Assembly (NCBI GenBank): GCA_000309945.1
Contig: CM001633.1
Coordinates: 518,723-582,722, forward strand
Direction: 5' to 3'
Length of the DNA stretch: 64,000 nucleotides
From: Leptolyngbyaceae cyanobacterium JSC-12
GTDB taxonomy: Bacteria > Cyanobacteriota > Cyanobacteriia > Leptolyngbyales > Leptolyngbyaceae
The position numbers and the translations under genes were made by a program. The notes beneath the pieces were generated by a model. The model saw nothing but the letters and a program-made list of their open reading frames with translations, did no database searches and was not told the DNA's origin. Shown one piece after another: positions 22,921 through 32,566 of this stretch; the stretch's first letter is position 1; every line of letters starts with the position of its first letter.

Positions 22921-24483
22921 ATGAGAAAATCAATTGCCCAAACACGTCCTGATACCAGACTGCCGACCATTGATGCAGATGCGATCGTGATCGGTAGTGG
23001 CATTGGCGGATTGGTTGCTGGTGCGCTCCTGGCACGCTACGGCAAACAAGTCGTGATTTGTGAAAGTCACACAATTCCGGGAGGCGCAGCACACAGTTTC
23101 ACTCGACGAGGGTTTCATTTCGATTCTGGACCCTCATTTTTTTGTGGATTAAGTGATCCCACGTCTCTTAATCCGCTCCGGCAAGTCCTGGAGGTATTGG
23201 GTGAATCAGTGCCAGCAATCGCTTACGACCCCCTGGGGCACTACCATTTTCCAGAAGTGACGTTTCCGATTTACGGCAATCTGGATCGCTACCGGGCAAC
23301 TCTGGCAACCCTTACGCCTCAAGGGGCAGCAGAATTAAAACGACTGGAGCGGCGGTTTCTCAACCTTTATGAAGCACTGGGAGATATTCCACCGCTGGCA
23401 TTAAGGGCAGATTTTAGCTTGCTGCCAGTGCTAGTCAGTCAGTACCTGCCAGCCATGGTGAAATTGCTTTTTCAACTGCCAGCTATCCAGCAATCCGTTG
23501 CAGATTTAATGACCGACATTCACGATCCTTGGCTGCGGCGGTTGATAGATTTGGAGTGCTTTTTGCTGTCTGGTCTCAAGGCAGATGGTACTGTAGCTCC
23601 AGAGGTAGCATTTATGTTCGGAGAGCGATCGCGCTCAGTTATCGACTATCCCCTGGGCGGCAGCGGTGCGATCGTCAAGGCACTGGTACGAGGGCTAGAA
23701 CGCTGGGGCGGGAGCTTGCGGTTGGGTGCTCATGTTGAACAAATTCTCGTGAATACTGGCAAAGTCACTGGCATCCGCCTCCGCAACGGCGAAACACTCT
23801 ATGCTCCAGTCGTTATTTCCAATGCTTCGGTTTGGGACACTTACACTCAGTTGCTCAAACCTGATGAGTTACCTGCAACCTTTCGCCGGAAAGCACTTGA
23901 AACGCCCGCCGTTGATAGCTTTATGCATCTGCATCTAGGCATCCGCGCCGATGGCTTGGAAGGCTTAACTGGTCATCATGTGGTAGTTCACAATTCTGAT
24001 ATTGACATTACTGTTCCAGGAAACACCTGCATGATTTCGATTCCCTCAGTTTGGGATGTTAGCCTTGCGCCTCCTGGGCATCACACAGTTCACGCTTACA
24101 CTCTGGAACCTTATGCAGGCTGGGTAAAAGACAATGCCTATGAAATTCGAAAGGGCGATCGCGCCCAGCCTTTGTTTCGTGCCCTGGAGCAAATCATTCC
24201 AGATCTGCGATCGCGCATTGTTTTAGAACTGATTGGCACGCCACTAACCCATGCGCATTACCTGCGACGACATCAAGGTACTTACGGTCCAGCGATCGCA
24301 GCAGGACAAGGGATGTTTCCAGGATGCCAGACTCCCATTTCTGGGCTATATCGGGTTGGAGATAGCACAATGCCAGGAATTGGTGTGCCAGCCGTAGCAG
24401 CGTCAGGCATTCTTTGTGCCAATACACTTGTGAACCCACAACAAACAAGAGAATTAGTGCGAATGTTAGGGAATAGAGAATAA
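22921..24483 (+). CDS. FAD-dependent CrtISO/phytoene-desaturase-like oxidoreductase
   Basis: A 520-residue flavoprotein of the carotene isomerase/phytoene desaturase superfamily. The N-terminal dinucleotide motif is DAIVIGSGIGGLVAGALLARYG followed by GGAAHSFTRRGFHFDSGPSFF. The C-terminal FAD motif is GLYRVGDSTMPGIGVPAVAASG. Its size and the spread of motifs resemble CrtISO (prolycopene isomerase), but the paralogues in cyanobacteria include retinol-saturase-like enzymes, so the substrate is uncertain. It is divergent from the FKBP gene and followed after 17 bases by a transporter gene on the same strand. Confidence 0.8.
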   Translation: MRKSIAQTRPDTRLPTIDADAIVIGSGIGGLVAGALLARYGKQVVICESHTIPGGAAHSFTRRGFHFDSGPSFFCGLSDPTSLNPLRQVLEVLGESVPAIAYDPLGHYHFPEVTFPIYGNLDRYRATLATLTPQGAAELKRLERRFLNLYEALGDIPPLALRADFSLLPVLVSQYLPAMVKLLFQLPAIQQSVADLMTDIHDPWLRRLIDLECFLLSGLKADGTVAPEVAFMFGERSRSVIDYPLGGSGAIVKALVRGLERWGGSLRLGAHVEQILVNTGKVTGIRLRNGETLYAPVVISNASVWDTYTQLLKPDELPATFRRKALETPAVDSFMHLHLGIRADGLEGLTGHHVVVHNSDIDITVPGNTCMISIPSVWDVSLAPPGHHTVHAYTLEPYAGWVKDNAYEIRKGDRAQPLFRALEQIIPDLRSRIVLELIGTPLTHAHYLRRHQGTYGPAIAAGQGMFPGCQTPISGLYRVGDSTMPGIGVPAVAASGILCANTLVNPQQTRELVRMLGNRE

Positions 24484-24500
24484 CGAATGGGGAATAAGGA

Positions 24501-25409
24501 ATGGGAGTTGCGCTGTTGAGTCATTATCGGGGTGAACTGGCGGCGCTAAGTGCAGCGTTGATTTGGGCGATCGCATCCATCGTATATACGAGTGTGGGGC
24601 GTGTTCTCTCGCCATTAATGCTGAATCTTGTAAAAGGACTGATAGCGATCTCCCTTCTGATTGTGACGCTATTGCTAGTTGGGAATCTAGTGCCGAATGT
24701 TAGCCCTCAGGCAATCTGGCTACTGTTGCTGAGTGGTGTTCTGGGAATTGGACTGGGAGATACTGCTTATTTTGAAGCATTGAATTGTTTGGGTCCTCGG
24801 CGATCGCTGATCTTAGAATCCCTCGCCCCTCCGATCGCAGCTATCTTGGCGCTCATTTTCCTGCAAGAGCAACTGCCTCTGCGGGGTTGGGCTGGGATTT
24901 TACTTACTGTGTTGGGGGTAACCTGGGTAGTGCTGGAGCGCACGTCTGCTCTCCCCAATTTTCAGCCCCATCTGATGCGGGGCATTCTTTGTGGGGTGTT
25001 TGCCGCGATCGCTCAGGCAGGAGGCGCTGTTTTATCCAGAGCCGCTTTAGTTGGGACAGAGATTAGCCCACTTTGGAGCACATTTGTGCGCTTAGCAGCT
25101 GGCATCCTAATCTTGCTAATCTGGCTGATAGCCCAACAACACACCGTCCAAGAACTGAAACCATTAAGATCCTGGCGACTTTTAGTCATTATCGCTGCCA
25201 CCGCCTTTGCTAGCACCTATTTAGGAATCTGGTTGCAGCAACTATCGTTAAAGTACGCCCCAACCGGGATTGCTCAGGCGCTGAGTGCCACCAGCCCTAT
25301 TTTTGTGATTCCCATTGCCGCGATCACGCTCAAAGAACACATTAGCATTCAGGCAATTTTAGGAACTTGCATGGCGCTTGCAGGTGTTTGGTTACTGTTT
25401 AGTCGTTAA
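24501..25409 (+). CDS. EamA/DMT-family transporter
   Basis: A 302-residue inner-membrane protein with about ten helices in two EamA repeats. The first repeat contains GELAALSAALIWAIASI and ends near WAGILLTVLGVTWVVLE. The second begins around LMRGILCGVFAAIAQAGGAV and ends with AILGTCMALAGVWLLFS. The helix motif GDTAYFEALNCLGPRR is typical of the drug/metabolite transporters. The substrate cannot be predicted. The short gap after the oxidoreductase gene suggests a two-gene transcript. The start is near an AAGGA that is almost adjacent to the ATG, so the exact start is uncertain. Confidence 0.85.
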   Translation: MGVALLSHYRGELAALSAALIWAIASIVYTSVGRVLSPLMLNLVKGLIAISLLIVTLLLVGNLVPNVSPQAIWLLLLSGVLGIGLGDTAYFEALNCLGPRRSLILESLAPPIAAILALIFLQEQLPLRGWAGILLTVLGVTWVVLERTSALPNFQPHLMRGILCGVFAAIAQAGGAVLSRAALVGTEISPLWSTFVRLAAGILILLIWLIAQQHTVQELKPLRSWRLLVIIAATAFASTYLGIWLQQLSLKYAPTGIAQALSATSPIFVIPIAAITLKEHISIQAILGTCMALAGVWLLFSR

Positions 25410-25433
25410 ACCAACATTTGCTTTCACCACAAT

Positions 25434-26807
25434 TTATATACCAGCCAACTGCCGCACCGGACGCTGCATTTGAGCAGTTGCGACTCGTTTAGATTGCAAC
25501 GCAATACTTGCCAACCCGCCACCTGCCAACATAAAAATTGGGTTGACCATTGCATTTAGCACACAGTCCAGCATGTATAGCACAATACAAACCGCCAGTG
25601 CCGCCGCCGGAGCCACATTCGGATTGTTCCATAACCGCGCCGGATAGCGCACGAGAAAGCCCATCGGAGGAAACAAAATTGACGCTGTCATAGTTGCCAA
25701 ACCAAATACCCCGTTAATTCCAAACGCAATAATCCATAAACTATCGGTGACCGTAGTATCCTCACCCATCTCGTCAAACACTCGGTTTCGACCAAACCCC
25801 CCCCAACCGAACAATATGCGTTGGCGTGCTTTTGCCCCCAAAATTTCCTCATTATCAAATCGGAACTGGAGAGAACCAACCCGATCAGCATCAAACACCT
25901 GGGACAGCGATGCAATAATTTGCTTACTTGGAAAAGTGCCAGACGCCCCCAGATAAAGGTAATAGCAAATGGCTGCAATCAGTAACCAAATAAGCCATGC
26001 ATTACGAAAACGCCAGGCAACAAACAGGATGAGTGCTCCAAATAAAAACAGCGCATAAGCACCCGTTGAGCGAGCTGCAACAAATGTCAACAGCAAGATT
26101 GCCATTAACAATCCAATTGGAATATTCCAGAAGCGCTTCACCAGTCCGGTTTTCCACAGCACCATGCCCATCAAACAGGCTGTCATCAGCCAAACCCCCA
26201 GCATCAGCCCGTGTTCCATGAATACTTGTGGTCGGTATCCTCCATAGCGAATGGATTGAGCTGCGTCGCGTCCAGTGTTAACTCCATATACTAAAACATG
26301 CAAGCTGGAAAATGTTCGGCTCTCGTACCAACAAAGCGGAACATACACTAGGGCACCTGCAAAAATCCCAATCGCTAGGTGCTTCATACTATCTAAAGTG
26401 CCTAAATACAGTCGCCCCAAAAAGTAAGGAGTTCCCCAGGTGACAGTTGAATTCAAAGCAGACGAAAACCCATCATAAGCCCCCAAATCGTTAGTAATAG
26501 AAGACATGAAGGGAGATACTACACACCATAGGATGATTGGAATGTCAATCCAGCTAAATCTGAAATTACTGAAGCGCTGCGAGTCATACACAGCAGTCGC
26601 CAGCAAAATTCCATAGCTTGTGGCAGACATTTTGGTGTAGTCTGGAATGCCAGAAAACTCAATCGTCGCAACAGGAAGAAACAGCGTTGCCAGAATGAAG
26701 CAAATAATTACAGCGCGCTGAGCAGGATATCGCAGATAAATGAAGAACACGATTGGAATCCAGCTGTACATGATCAGCGGCACAAGAGGATTTCCGGCAG
26801 GAATCAT
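25434..26807 (-). CDS. O-antigen ligase/polymerase-like membrane protein
   Basis: A 457-residue polytopic membrane protein with about 11-12 helices, most likely a Wzy/WaaL-type polysaccharide polymerase or ligase. Large extracytoplasmic loops, one with GVNTGRDAAQSIRYGGYRPQ and one with RFDNEEILGAKARQRILFGWGG, carry the Arg and His/Gly residues expected in this superfamily. FMEHGLMLG follows the first. The gene lies next to a flippase and Wza/Wzc genes, which supports the assignment. It starts with ATG behind AAGGA. The overall resemblance is in topology more than in strict motifs. Confidence 0.7.
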   Translation of the reverse strand: MIPAGNPLVPLIMYSWIPIVFFIYLRYPAQRAVIICFILATLFLPVATIEFSGIPDYTKMSATSYGILLATAVYDSQRFSNFRFSWIDIPIILWCVVSPFMSSITNDLGAYDGFSSALNSTVTWGTPYFLGRLYLGTLDSMKHLAIGIFAGALVYVPLCWYESRTFSSLHVLVYGVNTGRDAAQSIRYGGYRPQVFMEHGLMLGVWLMTACLMGMVLWKTGLVKRFWNIPIGLLMAILLLTFVAARSTGAYALFLFGALILFVAWRFRNAWLIWLLIAAICYYLYLGASGTFPSKQIIASLSQVFDADRVGSLQFRFDNEEILGAKARQRILFGWGGFGRNRVFDEMGEDTTVTDSLWIIAFGINGVFGLATMTASILFPPMGFLVRYPARLWNNPNVAPAAALAVCIVLYMLDCVLNAMVNPIFMLAGGGLASIALQSKRVATAQMQRPVRQLAGI

Positions 26808-27001
26808 AAATTATCCTTCTACAGGCTAGATATTTAATCGCTGTCGAGGCTTTCTTGGGGAATAAATAATTGGCAATTCTAGTGAAGCTTTCCCATGAAG
26901 TAGATGTTCCCAACAAGTAGATGTTCCCCACAAGTAAGTTGGAATAAACAAATCCAACCTAACGCATCTAAGTTAAAAGGCAAAAAATGTTAAAAGGTGA
27001 G

Positions 27002-28360
27002 TTAAAAGGTGAAAAACAGTGCGATCGCCCCCATGGCTACTGCCAGAAAAGGCAAATCCACTTCTGGCTGCCAGAGAGAGAGACGTTGATAGCAAATCGC
27101 CTGAGCAGGATAAAAAAACAAACTGCTCATCACAATTCCAACGATAAGACCATACTCACCACCAATGACATACCCAATAAACATGCCTCCTAATTTCAAC
27201 AACACTTGCAATCCCTGAAGTACCATCATCTCAAATGTATTGCCCCTTGCCAGCAGTACATTGCCGTAACTACTCCCAATCGATTCCACTAGTAGCCCAA
27301 TCGCCAAAAGTTGCAACATCCAACCCGCATCAACATAGCGGTTATCGTACAGCAACACAATTAACTGTTGCCCAAACAAAATGAAGAAAAAGGCGGCTGC
27401 CCAGTTGATCACCACCATAAACAAGCGAGCCTTCTTCAAGACTGGATAAAGCCGCTCCGGGCGCTCTCGAACCAATTCAGCATAGGACGGAAACAGGACA
27501 CGAGACCCTAACATATTCAGCACATCAGACATGACGCGAGAAAACGTAAAAGCAACCGTATAAATTCCCAGAAAGGAAACCCCTGCCAGTCGCGGCACTA
27601 TGAGGCGATCGCTTTGAAAAGCCAGAAACGTCAAGATCGTACTAATAAAAACCCACTGACCAAAGCGTTGAAGTTCTCGCAGGGCAGTCTTATCCCATGC
27701 AAAACGATTATTTGTTCCTTCAAAAAGCGTATGACTCAGAATCAGTTCTAAAGCGGCTGCTACCAGTGCCCCTACCACCAGCGCCCAAACCGATTTATAA
27801 AGCCACGCGCCAACAATAATCGTAATCAACCCTACGACCTGAGTACTCAAATCAAGCAAAGTCAGGCGTCCCAGCGCTAATTGACGGTTGGCAATTGTCA
27901 TCTTAGTCGAGTAAAAACCCGCAAACAACGGTTGCAACCCCACAACAGGCAAGAGGTGGGCAAGCATAGGTTCTTGATAAAACGCAGCAGCAGGTTGAGC
28001 TAACAAACACGCAAAAAGCCACAGCAGCCCTCCCCGAATAACTTGAACAGTCCAACCTGTATTTAGATAAACAGGATCATTCCCGCGCTTATTCTGCACA
28101 ATACTTGCATGAACCCCAGTATCCGAAAACATTTCCAAGCCAGAAATGAAAGTGTAGACCAGCGCCATTAACCCAAATGCTTCAGGATAAAGCAAACGAG
28201 TCAAAATCAGGTTGCTGCCAAACCTCAACCCCTGACTGAGAATGTGACCCCCTAGAGTCCAAAGCGTTCCTCGAAATATTCGATGCCTTAGGGTTAAAGG
28301 TTGATGAGTTTCTCTGTGTTTATCAGAGCGTAAAGTTTCAACTACTCGCTCTTTAGCCAT
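27002..28360 (-). CDS. Wzx-type polysaccharide flippase
   Basis: A 452-residue MOP-superfamily transporter with about 12-14 membrane helices, expected to flip lipid-linked repeat units across the cytoplasmic membrane. The family start is visible in GTLWTLGGHILSQGLRFGSNLILTR followed by LYPEAFGLMAL. QRFGQWVFISTILTFLAFQSDRLI marks the start of the second half. It is on the same strand as the polymerase-like gene and divergent from the Wza-like exporter gene. Confidence 0.85.
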   Translation of the reverse strand: MAKERVVETLRSDKHRETHQPLTLRHRIFRGTLWTLGGHILSQGLRFGSNLILTRLLYPEAFGLMALVYTFISGLEMFSDTGVHASIVQNKRGNDPVYLNTGWTVQVIRGGLLWLFACLLAQPAAAFYQEPMLAHLLPVVGLQPLFAGFYSTKMTIANRQLALGRLTLLDLSTQVVGLITIIVGAWLYKSVWALVVGALVAAALELILSHTLFEGTNNRFAWDKTALRELQRFGQWVFISTILTFLAFQSDRLIVPRLAGVSFLGIYTVAFTFSRVMSDVLNMLGSRVLFPSYAELVRERPERLYPVLKKARLFMVVINWAAAFFFILFGQQLIVLLYDNRYVDAGWMLQLLAIGLLVESIGSSYGNVLLARGNTFEMMVLQGLQVLLKLGGMFIGYVIGGEYGLIVGIVMSSLFFYPAQAICYQRLSLWQPEVDLPFLAVAMGAIALFFTF

Positions 28361-28828
28361 TTATGGTTAATCATTTATCGTTTCCAGAGTTGAAGGATTG
28401 ATGGCAGGAGTGAGAAACAGCATGACCAGCAAACCTGCGGCACTGAACAAATCCATCGCAAGAGTAGAAGTTGATCGCAAGAAAGTAATGGCATCCCCGC
28501 GACATCCTTTTCAAGAATGGTTTGATGAGATTTGAAAAATTCATCCTAATCAGTGTAATCTTCTGTAAACCTACGCATCAATTCCGTTCACCGTCATGGT
28601 AATAGGATCTTTATTCTCCTTGGAATTCTTCGAAAATCTTCACCCATTCTTTTAGATAGCTGTTACCCAATCGTGAAGTTGTAAATCTTAGGTGAAGCAC
28701 CCTTTCAATAAATGGGTGGGAATGAAGACAACATTCCATAATGGCTGGGTACCCTAGTATAGGTGCAGGTACCACTTGGATCCGAATTGTATTTCCTGTT
28801 CTGATAGTTCTCGCTCTGAAAAGACCCA
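28361..28828. other. gene-free divergent promoter region of the polysaccharide cluster
   Basis: 468 bases between the flippase gene (minus) and the exporter gene (plus). No reading frame looks coding. The right half has GGGTACCCTAGTATAGGTGCAGGTACC at 28747-28773, which contains two GGTACC sites 15 bases apart and an extended -10-like TAGTAT. This could belong to the promoter of the export operon, but there is no clear -35. Nothing else is recognised. Confidence 0.4.
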
Positions 28829-30001
28829 ATGATTAGGAAAACCCCCAAATCAGCCGCAGGTCTGGCGTTAATCCTGGTTGTTAGCGCAAACTCTTCGCTA
28901 CCTGTCTTTGCCCAACAGATACCTGCGCAGCTACCTGTTCAGGCTCCTTTTCCTCCATCGAATCAGGCACCTGCTTACTCCCCCCCTGCAATCAGCCAAC
29001 CTGGAACTCTAGAAGGAGAAGCTTACACCTTGGGGGCTGGTGATATTGTTCGGGTTGATATTTTTGATATTGCGCCAGAGCTTGCTTTAGAGCAGCGCTA
29101 CACAATTTTGACCGACGGAACAGTCAACCTTCCCTGGGTTGGAAGTGTGCCAGTTGCTGGATTGTCTTTGAGGCAGGCGGCAGATGTTTTATCTCAACGG
29201 TTCAGCCGCTTCATCCGAAATCCCGTTGTAACTGTTAGCTTGCTTGCTCCTAGACCGCTGAAGGTTGGGGTGATTGGAGAAGTCAATCGTCCAGGCTCTT
29301 ATATCATTAGTGTCATCAGTAACGAAGTCACTCAAACAAGTCTCAACCAACGAACTGCGTCTGAAGGAGGGAATCAATGGCCCCGTGTGAGTCAGGCGAT
29401 TCAAACAGCGGGTGGGATTACTGGACTCGCAAATTTACGGGAAGTGAAAATTCGTCGTCCTAAAGTGAGCGGTGGAGAAGAGCTGATTGCGATCGATCTC
29501 TGGCGTTTTTTGAAAGAAGGAGACCTTAATCAAGATATTCTGCTACGAGATGGGGATACAATTATTATCTCAAAAGCAACAATTCAGGATTCAGAAGAAG
29601 CGACTCAGATTGCAACCAGCAACTTTTCACCAGCCACAATCAGTGTAAGTGTTGTAGGGGAAGTTGGGAATCCTGGAACTTTACAAGTTAAGCCGACTAC
29701 TACACTAAACCAGGCTATTATGGCAGCGGGTGGGTTTAGAGGTGGCAGAGCCAGCCGTAAGAATGTTGACCTGATTCGGTTGAATCCAAATGGAACTGTT
29801 ACAAGGCGTCGCATGTCAATTGATCTGGATCAAAATATGAACGAGGATCGAAACCCTCGTCTTTTCAACAATGACATTGTGGTTGTAAACAGAACGTTCA
29901 TTGCAGGTGTCAATGACTTCCTGATTAACGCGATCGGCGTTCCTCTAACGATTTTTAGTGGTATTTCAGGCTTCAGAGGATTGGTTCGTCCAAACAATTA
30001 G
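28829..30001 (+). CDS. polysaccharide export protein (Wza-like, SLBB)
   Basis: A 390-residue outer-membrane polysaccharide exporter of the OPX/Wza type. The signal peptide is LALILVVSANSSLPVFAQ. The polysaccharide export domain begins at YTLGAGDIVRVDIFD and continues with YTILTDGTVNLPWVGSVPVAGLS. Two SLBB domains follow, around PLKVGVIGEVNRPGSYI and ISVSVVGEVGNPGTLQV. There is no lipobox Cys at the end of the signal peptide, as in other cyanobacterial members. It lies 72 bases upstream of the Wzc-like gene on the same strand. Confidence 0.9.
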   Translation: MIRKTPKSAAGLALILVVSANSSLPVFAQQIPAQLPVQAPFPPSNQAPAYSPPAISQPGTLEGEAYTLGAGDIVRVDIFDIAPELALEQRYTILTDGTVNLPWVGSVPVAGLSLRQAADVLSQRFSRFIRNPVVTVSLLAPRPLKVGVIGEVNRPGSYIISVISNEVTQTSLNQRTASEGGNQWPRVSQAIQTAGGITGLANLREVKIRRPKVSGGEELIAIDLWRFLKEGDLNQDILLRDGDTIIISKATIQDSEEATQIATSNFSPATISVSVVGEVGNPGTLQVKPTTTLNQAIMAAGGFRGGRASRKNVDLIRLNPNGTVTRRRMSIDLDQNMNEDRNPRLFNNDIVVVNRTFIAGVNDFLINAIGVPLTIFSGISGFRGLVRPNN

Positions 30002-30073
30002 TTATTATTTGAGTCTGATCAATTATCGGGCGCATCTAGACAGGACGAGGTAAATGCAGTAGATGAGGTTAAT

Positions 30074-32440
30074 ATGCAAGCTGGACAGAATCTTCAGGGT
30101 TTGCCCTTGAATGGTTATAACCATTTAGACAGTTCTTCATTCGCATCAGGTGATCCTGGCACAGAGGCTGCAGAGGGCAAGCCCAAAGGTGGATTCAAAC
30201 TACGTCCGCTCTTGGCAATTCTCTGGCGCAATGCATTCTTAATTGGCGGCATCACTGCGGTTGCTGGTGGCTTAGGTTGCTGGAGTTATCTCAAAACACC
30301 TAGAGTATATGAAGGTAATTTTACAATTCTGGTTGAGCCAATTACCTCGCAGGGACGTGCTACCGACCCAACTGCCATTTCTCGTGCTCAAGTCACCCAG
30401 GATAACAGTTCCATTGACTACCCTACCTTGCTAGAGGTTCTGCAAAGCCCTGAGCTATTGTCTAAAATTGCTGCTCAAATTCAAACTCGTTATCCTGAGG
30501 TGTCTTCCAGTACCCTGGCACGTGATCTGAACAATCAAAACTTTACAGTCATTCGTAAAGGAACCAACTTATTAGATTCAACTAGAACCATTGACGTTAC
30601 TTATCGAGGAACGGATCCACAAGCCGTTCAGTTCATCTTAGACAAACTGGCTGAAGGATATTTGCGGTTTAGTCTTGAGGATCGAAAAACTCGAATTGGT
30701 GGTGGTGTTGAGTTTATTGAAGACCAGCTACCAGCGCTGCAACAGCGAGTTAACAATTTAGAGTCACAAATCCAGGCAATCCGGCAGCGGTATCGTTTCA
30801 ATGATCCTAACCTTGAGAATCAGGAAGTGGCTGACCAACTCCGGGAAGTACAGGAAAAAAGACTGGATGCTGAGACCTTACTAAGAGAACAGACGACGCT
30901 ATACGGCAACCTGCAAAATCAACTGCGATTAACCCCCGAACAAGGTCTGGCTGCAAGCGCACTTAGCCAAAACCCTCGTTACCAAGATTTATTAGCGCAG
31001 CTAAAACGGGTTGAAAGCCAAATTGCTGTGAGTCTTGCGCGTTTTAACGAAGAAAGTCCAATTGTTCAACGGTTGCGTGAACAGGAAAGAAATCTCAATC
31101 GTTTGATTTTGAAGGAAACAAATCAAATTTTAGGGCAAAGCTCGCCGGGTGTACCTGGAAGCAGCCAGGTCGTTTCTTTCCAGGATGCCCTGCGGGTAAG
31201 TCTAATTGGGCAACTTGTAACCTCATCAAACCAAGCCAAAGCGTTGCAGGCAAGAATTAGCCAAATTGTGGCAAAGGAAAATGAATTGAATCGGCGTTTA
31301 ACAGAACTACCTGCGCTTACGCGCCAGTACAACACCTTACAACAACAACTTGATATTGCAACCAAAACTTTAAACCAGTTCCTTTTGCAACGGGAGACGT
31401 TACGGGTGGAGGCCGCCCAGAAGGAGGTTCCTTGGGAAATTATTTCTAAACCCAAGTTAGCCACCAATATTCTCACGGGTGCCCCGATCGCGAGAAGAAG
31501 TAAGAAAGCCTTGCAAATGGTGATTGCTGGATTTGGTGCAGGTTTAATGCTCGGTGTTTTGGCTGCATTGCTCAGAGAACGGGTAAGAAATGTTTTTGTG
31601 ACTGCAAATGACTTGCAAGATGCTGTATCTCTACCTTTTCTGGGCGTAATTCCTTCTGCTAGCAATCGAGTGAGTGGTTACTCGAATGGTAAAGGGATTC
31701 GAGTAGCTGATCCATTTATAGGTGCTTTCAGTTCGCTTTACGCGAATCTACGGTTTCTGAATCCGAGTTCCTCCATTCGCTCTCTTGCGATTGGTTCAGT
31801 TGAACCAGGGGATGGAAAAACAACAGTTGCTCTCAACCTGGCTCAAATGGCAGCATCAATGGGGCAGCGAGTCTTATTGGTTGATGCTAATTTTTATGCT
31901 CCGCAAATTCACACCTTGTTAGACCTATCAAATCAACGAGGGTTAACTGATATTCTTCGGCAAAAAGTTGATTTAGAAGATGTCCTTCAGAGATCTTCTT
32001 TAGATGGCAACCTCTCTGTGCTAGTAGCCGGACCAGTTCAGCCAGATGCAACTAAGCTGTTTGCATCTAATGAGATGCGCAGTTTGGCAGGGCAGATCCA
32101 AGAGATGTTTGATCTGGTCATTTACGATACTCCAGCACTTGATGGCTTGACCGATGTCAATTTCTTGACCGCCCAAACTGACGGGATGGTGATGGTGGTT
32201 GGTGTGAACAAAACCAAGCGTTCCAAATTTAATCAAATATTGGAAGGTCTGAAGAAGTATCGCTTACCGGTCGCTGGAATAGTCGCCAACCATACTGTTC
32301 GAGGACAGGCTTACTACCCGATCTCACCTCAGGAGAGTTTACCAGATGGGATGCCTTCTGCCTTCTTAGGCAAGCTCAAGGAACCGAGCGATGCTGCTGT
32401 TCGGTCAGCTTCAATTGTTGAGAACTTTCAGGACGGTTGA
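30074..32440 (+). CDS. Wzc-like polysaccharide co-polymerase with BY-kinase domain
   Basis: A 788-residue inner-membrane protein controlling polysaccharide polymerisation and export. The first helix is near LIGGITAVAGGLGCW, followed by a Wzz-type domain and a coiled-coil part (about 220-470). The second helix is near 478-500 (MVIAGFGAGLMLGVLAALL). The BY-kinase domain has Walker A GSVEPGDGKTT (around 574), Walker A' VLLVDANFY and Walker B LVIYDTPAL. The C-terminus has only YYP and no Tyr cluster, so autophosphorylation of a Tyr tail as in E. coli Wzc is not evident. It is expressed with the Wza-like gene. Confidence 0.9.
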   Translation: MQAGQNLQGLPLNGYNHLDSSSFASGDPGTEAAEGKPKGGFKLRPLLAILWRNAFLIGGITAVAGGLGCWSYLKTPRVYEGNFTILVEPITSQGRATDPTAISRAQVTQDNSSIDYPTLLEVLQSPELLSKIAAQIQTRYPEVSSSTLARDLNNQNFTVIRKGTNLLDSTRTIDVTYRGTDPQAVQFILDKLAEGYLRFSLEDRKTRIGGGVEFIEDQLPALQQRVNNLESQIQAIRQRYRFNDPNLENQEVADQLREVQEKRLDAETLLREQTTLYGNLQNQLRLTPEQGLAASALSQNPRYQDLLAQLKRVESQIAVSLARFNEESPIVQRLREQERNLNRLILKETNQILGQSSPGVPGSSQVVSFQDALRVSLIGQLVTSSNQAKALQARISQIVAKENELNRRLTELPALTRQYNTLQQQLDIATKTLNQFLLQRETLRVEAAQKEVPWEIISKPKLATNILTGAPIARRSKKALQMVIAGFGAGLMLGVLAALLRERVRNVFVTANDLQDAVSLPFLGVIPSASNRVSGYSNGKGIRVADPFIGAFSSLYANLRFLNPSSSIRSLAIGSVEPGDGKTTVALNLAQMAASMGQRVLLVDANFYAPQIHTLLDLSNQRGLTDILRQKVDLEDVLQRSSLDGNLSVLVAGPVQPDATKLFASNEMRSLAGQIQEMFDLVIYDTPALDGLTDVNFLTAQTDGMVMVVGVNKTKRSKFNQILEGLKKYRLPVAGIVANHTVRGQAYYPISPQESLPDGMPSAFLGKLKEPSDAAVRSASIVENFQDG

Positions 32441-32566
32441 TAGTCTCAGAAATGCTTGGGGATTACTAGCTAGTAGTAAATCTTTCACAGAAAATGGGCT
32501 GCTATTTAAGAAGTAAGCGATGGCAATGTCCTCTCACCCCTACTAACTAGTAAAGGAATCTAGACT

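Noticed and set aside
22785-23003. N-terminal extension of the FKBP gene
   Set aside because: The extension overlaps the start of the divergent oxidoreductase gene, and the ATG at 22784 has a strong ribosome site.
24480-24510. earlier ATG at 24487 as start of the EamA gene
   Set aside because: It is not in frame with the transporter.
31123-31665. 180-codon minus-strand frame within the Wzc-like gene
   Set aside because: It is antisense to a well-supported coding region and shows no domain pattern.
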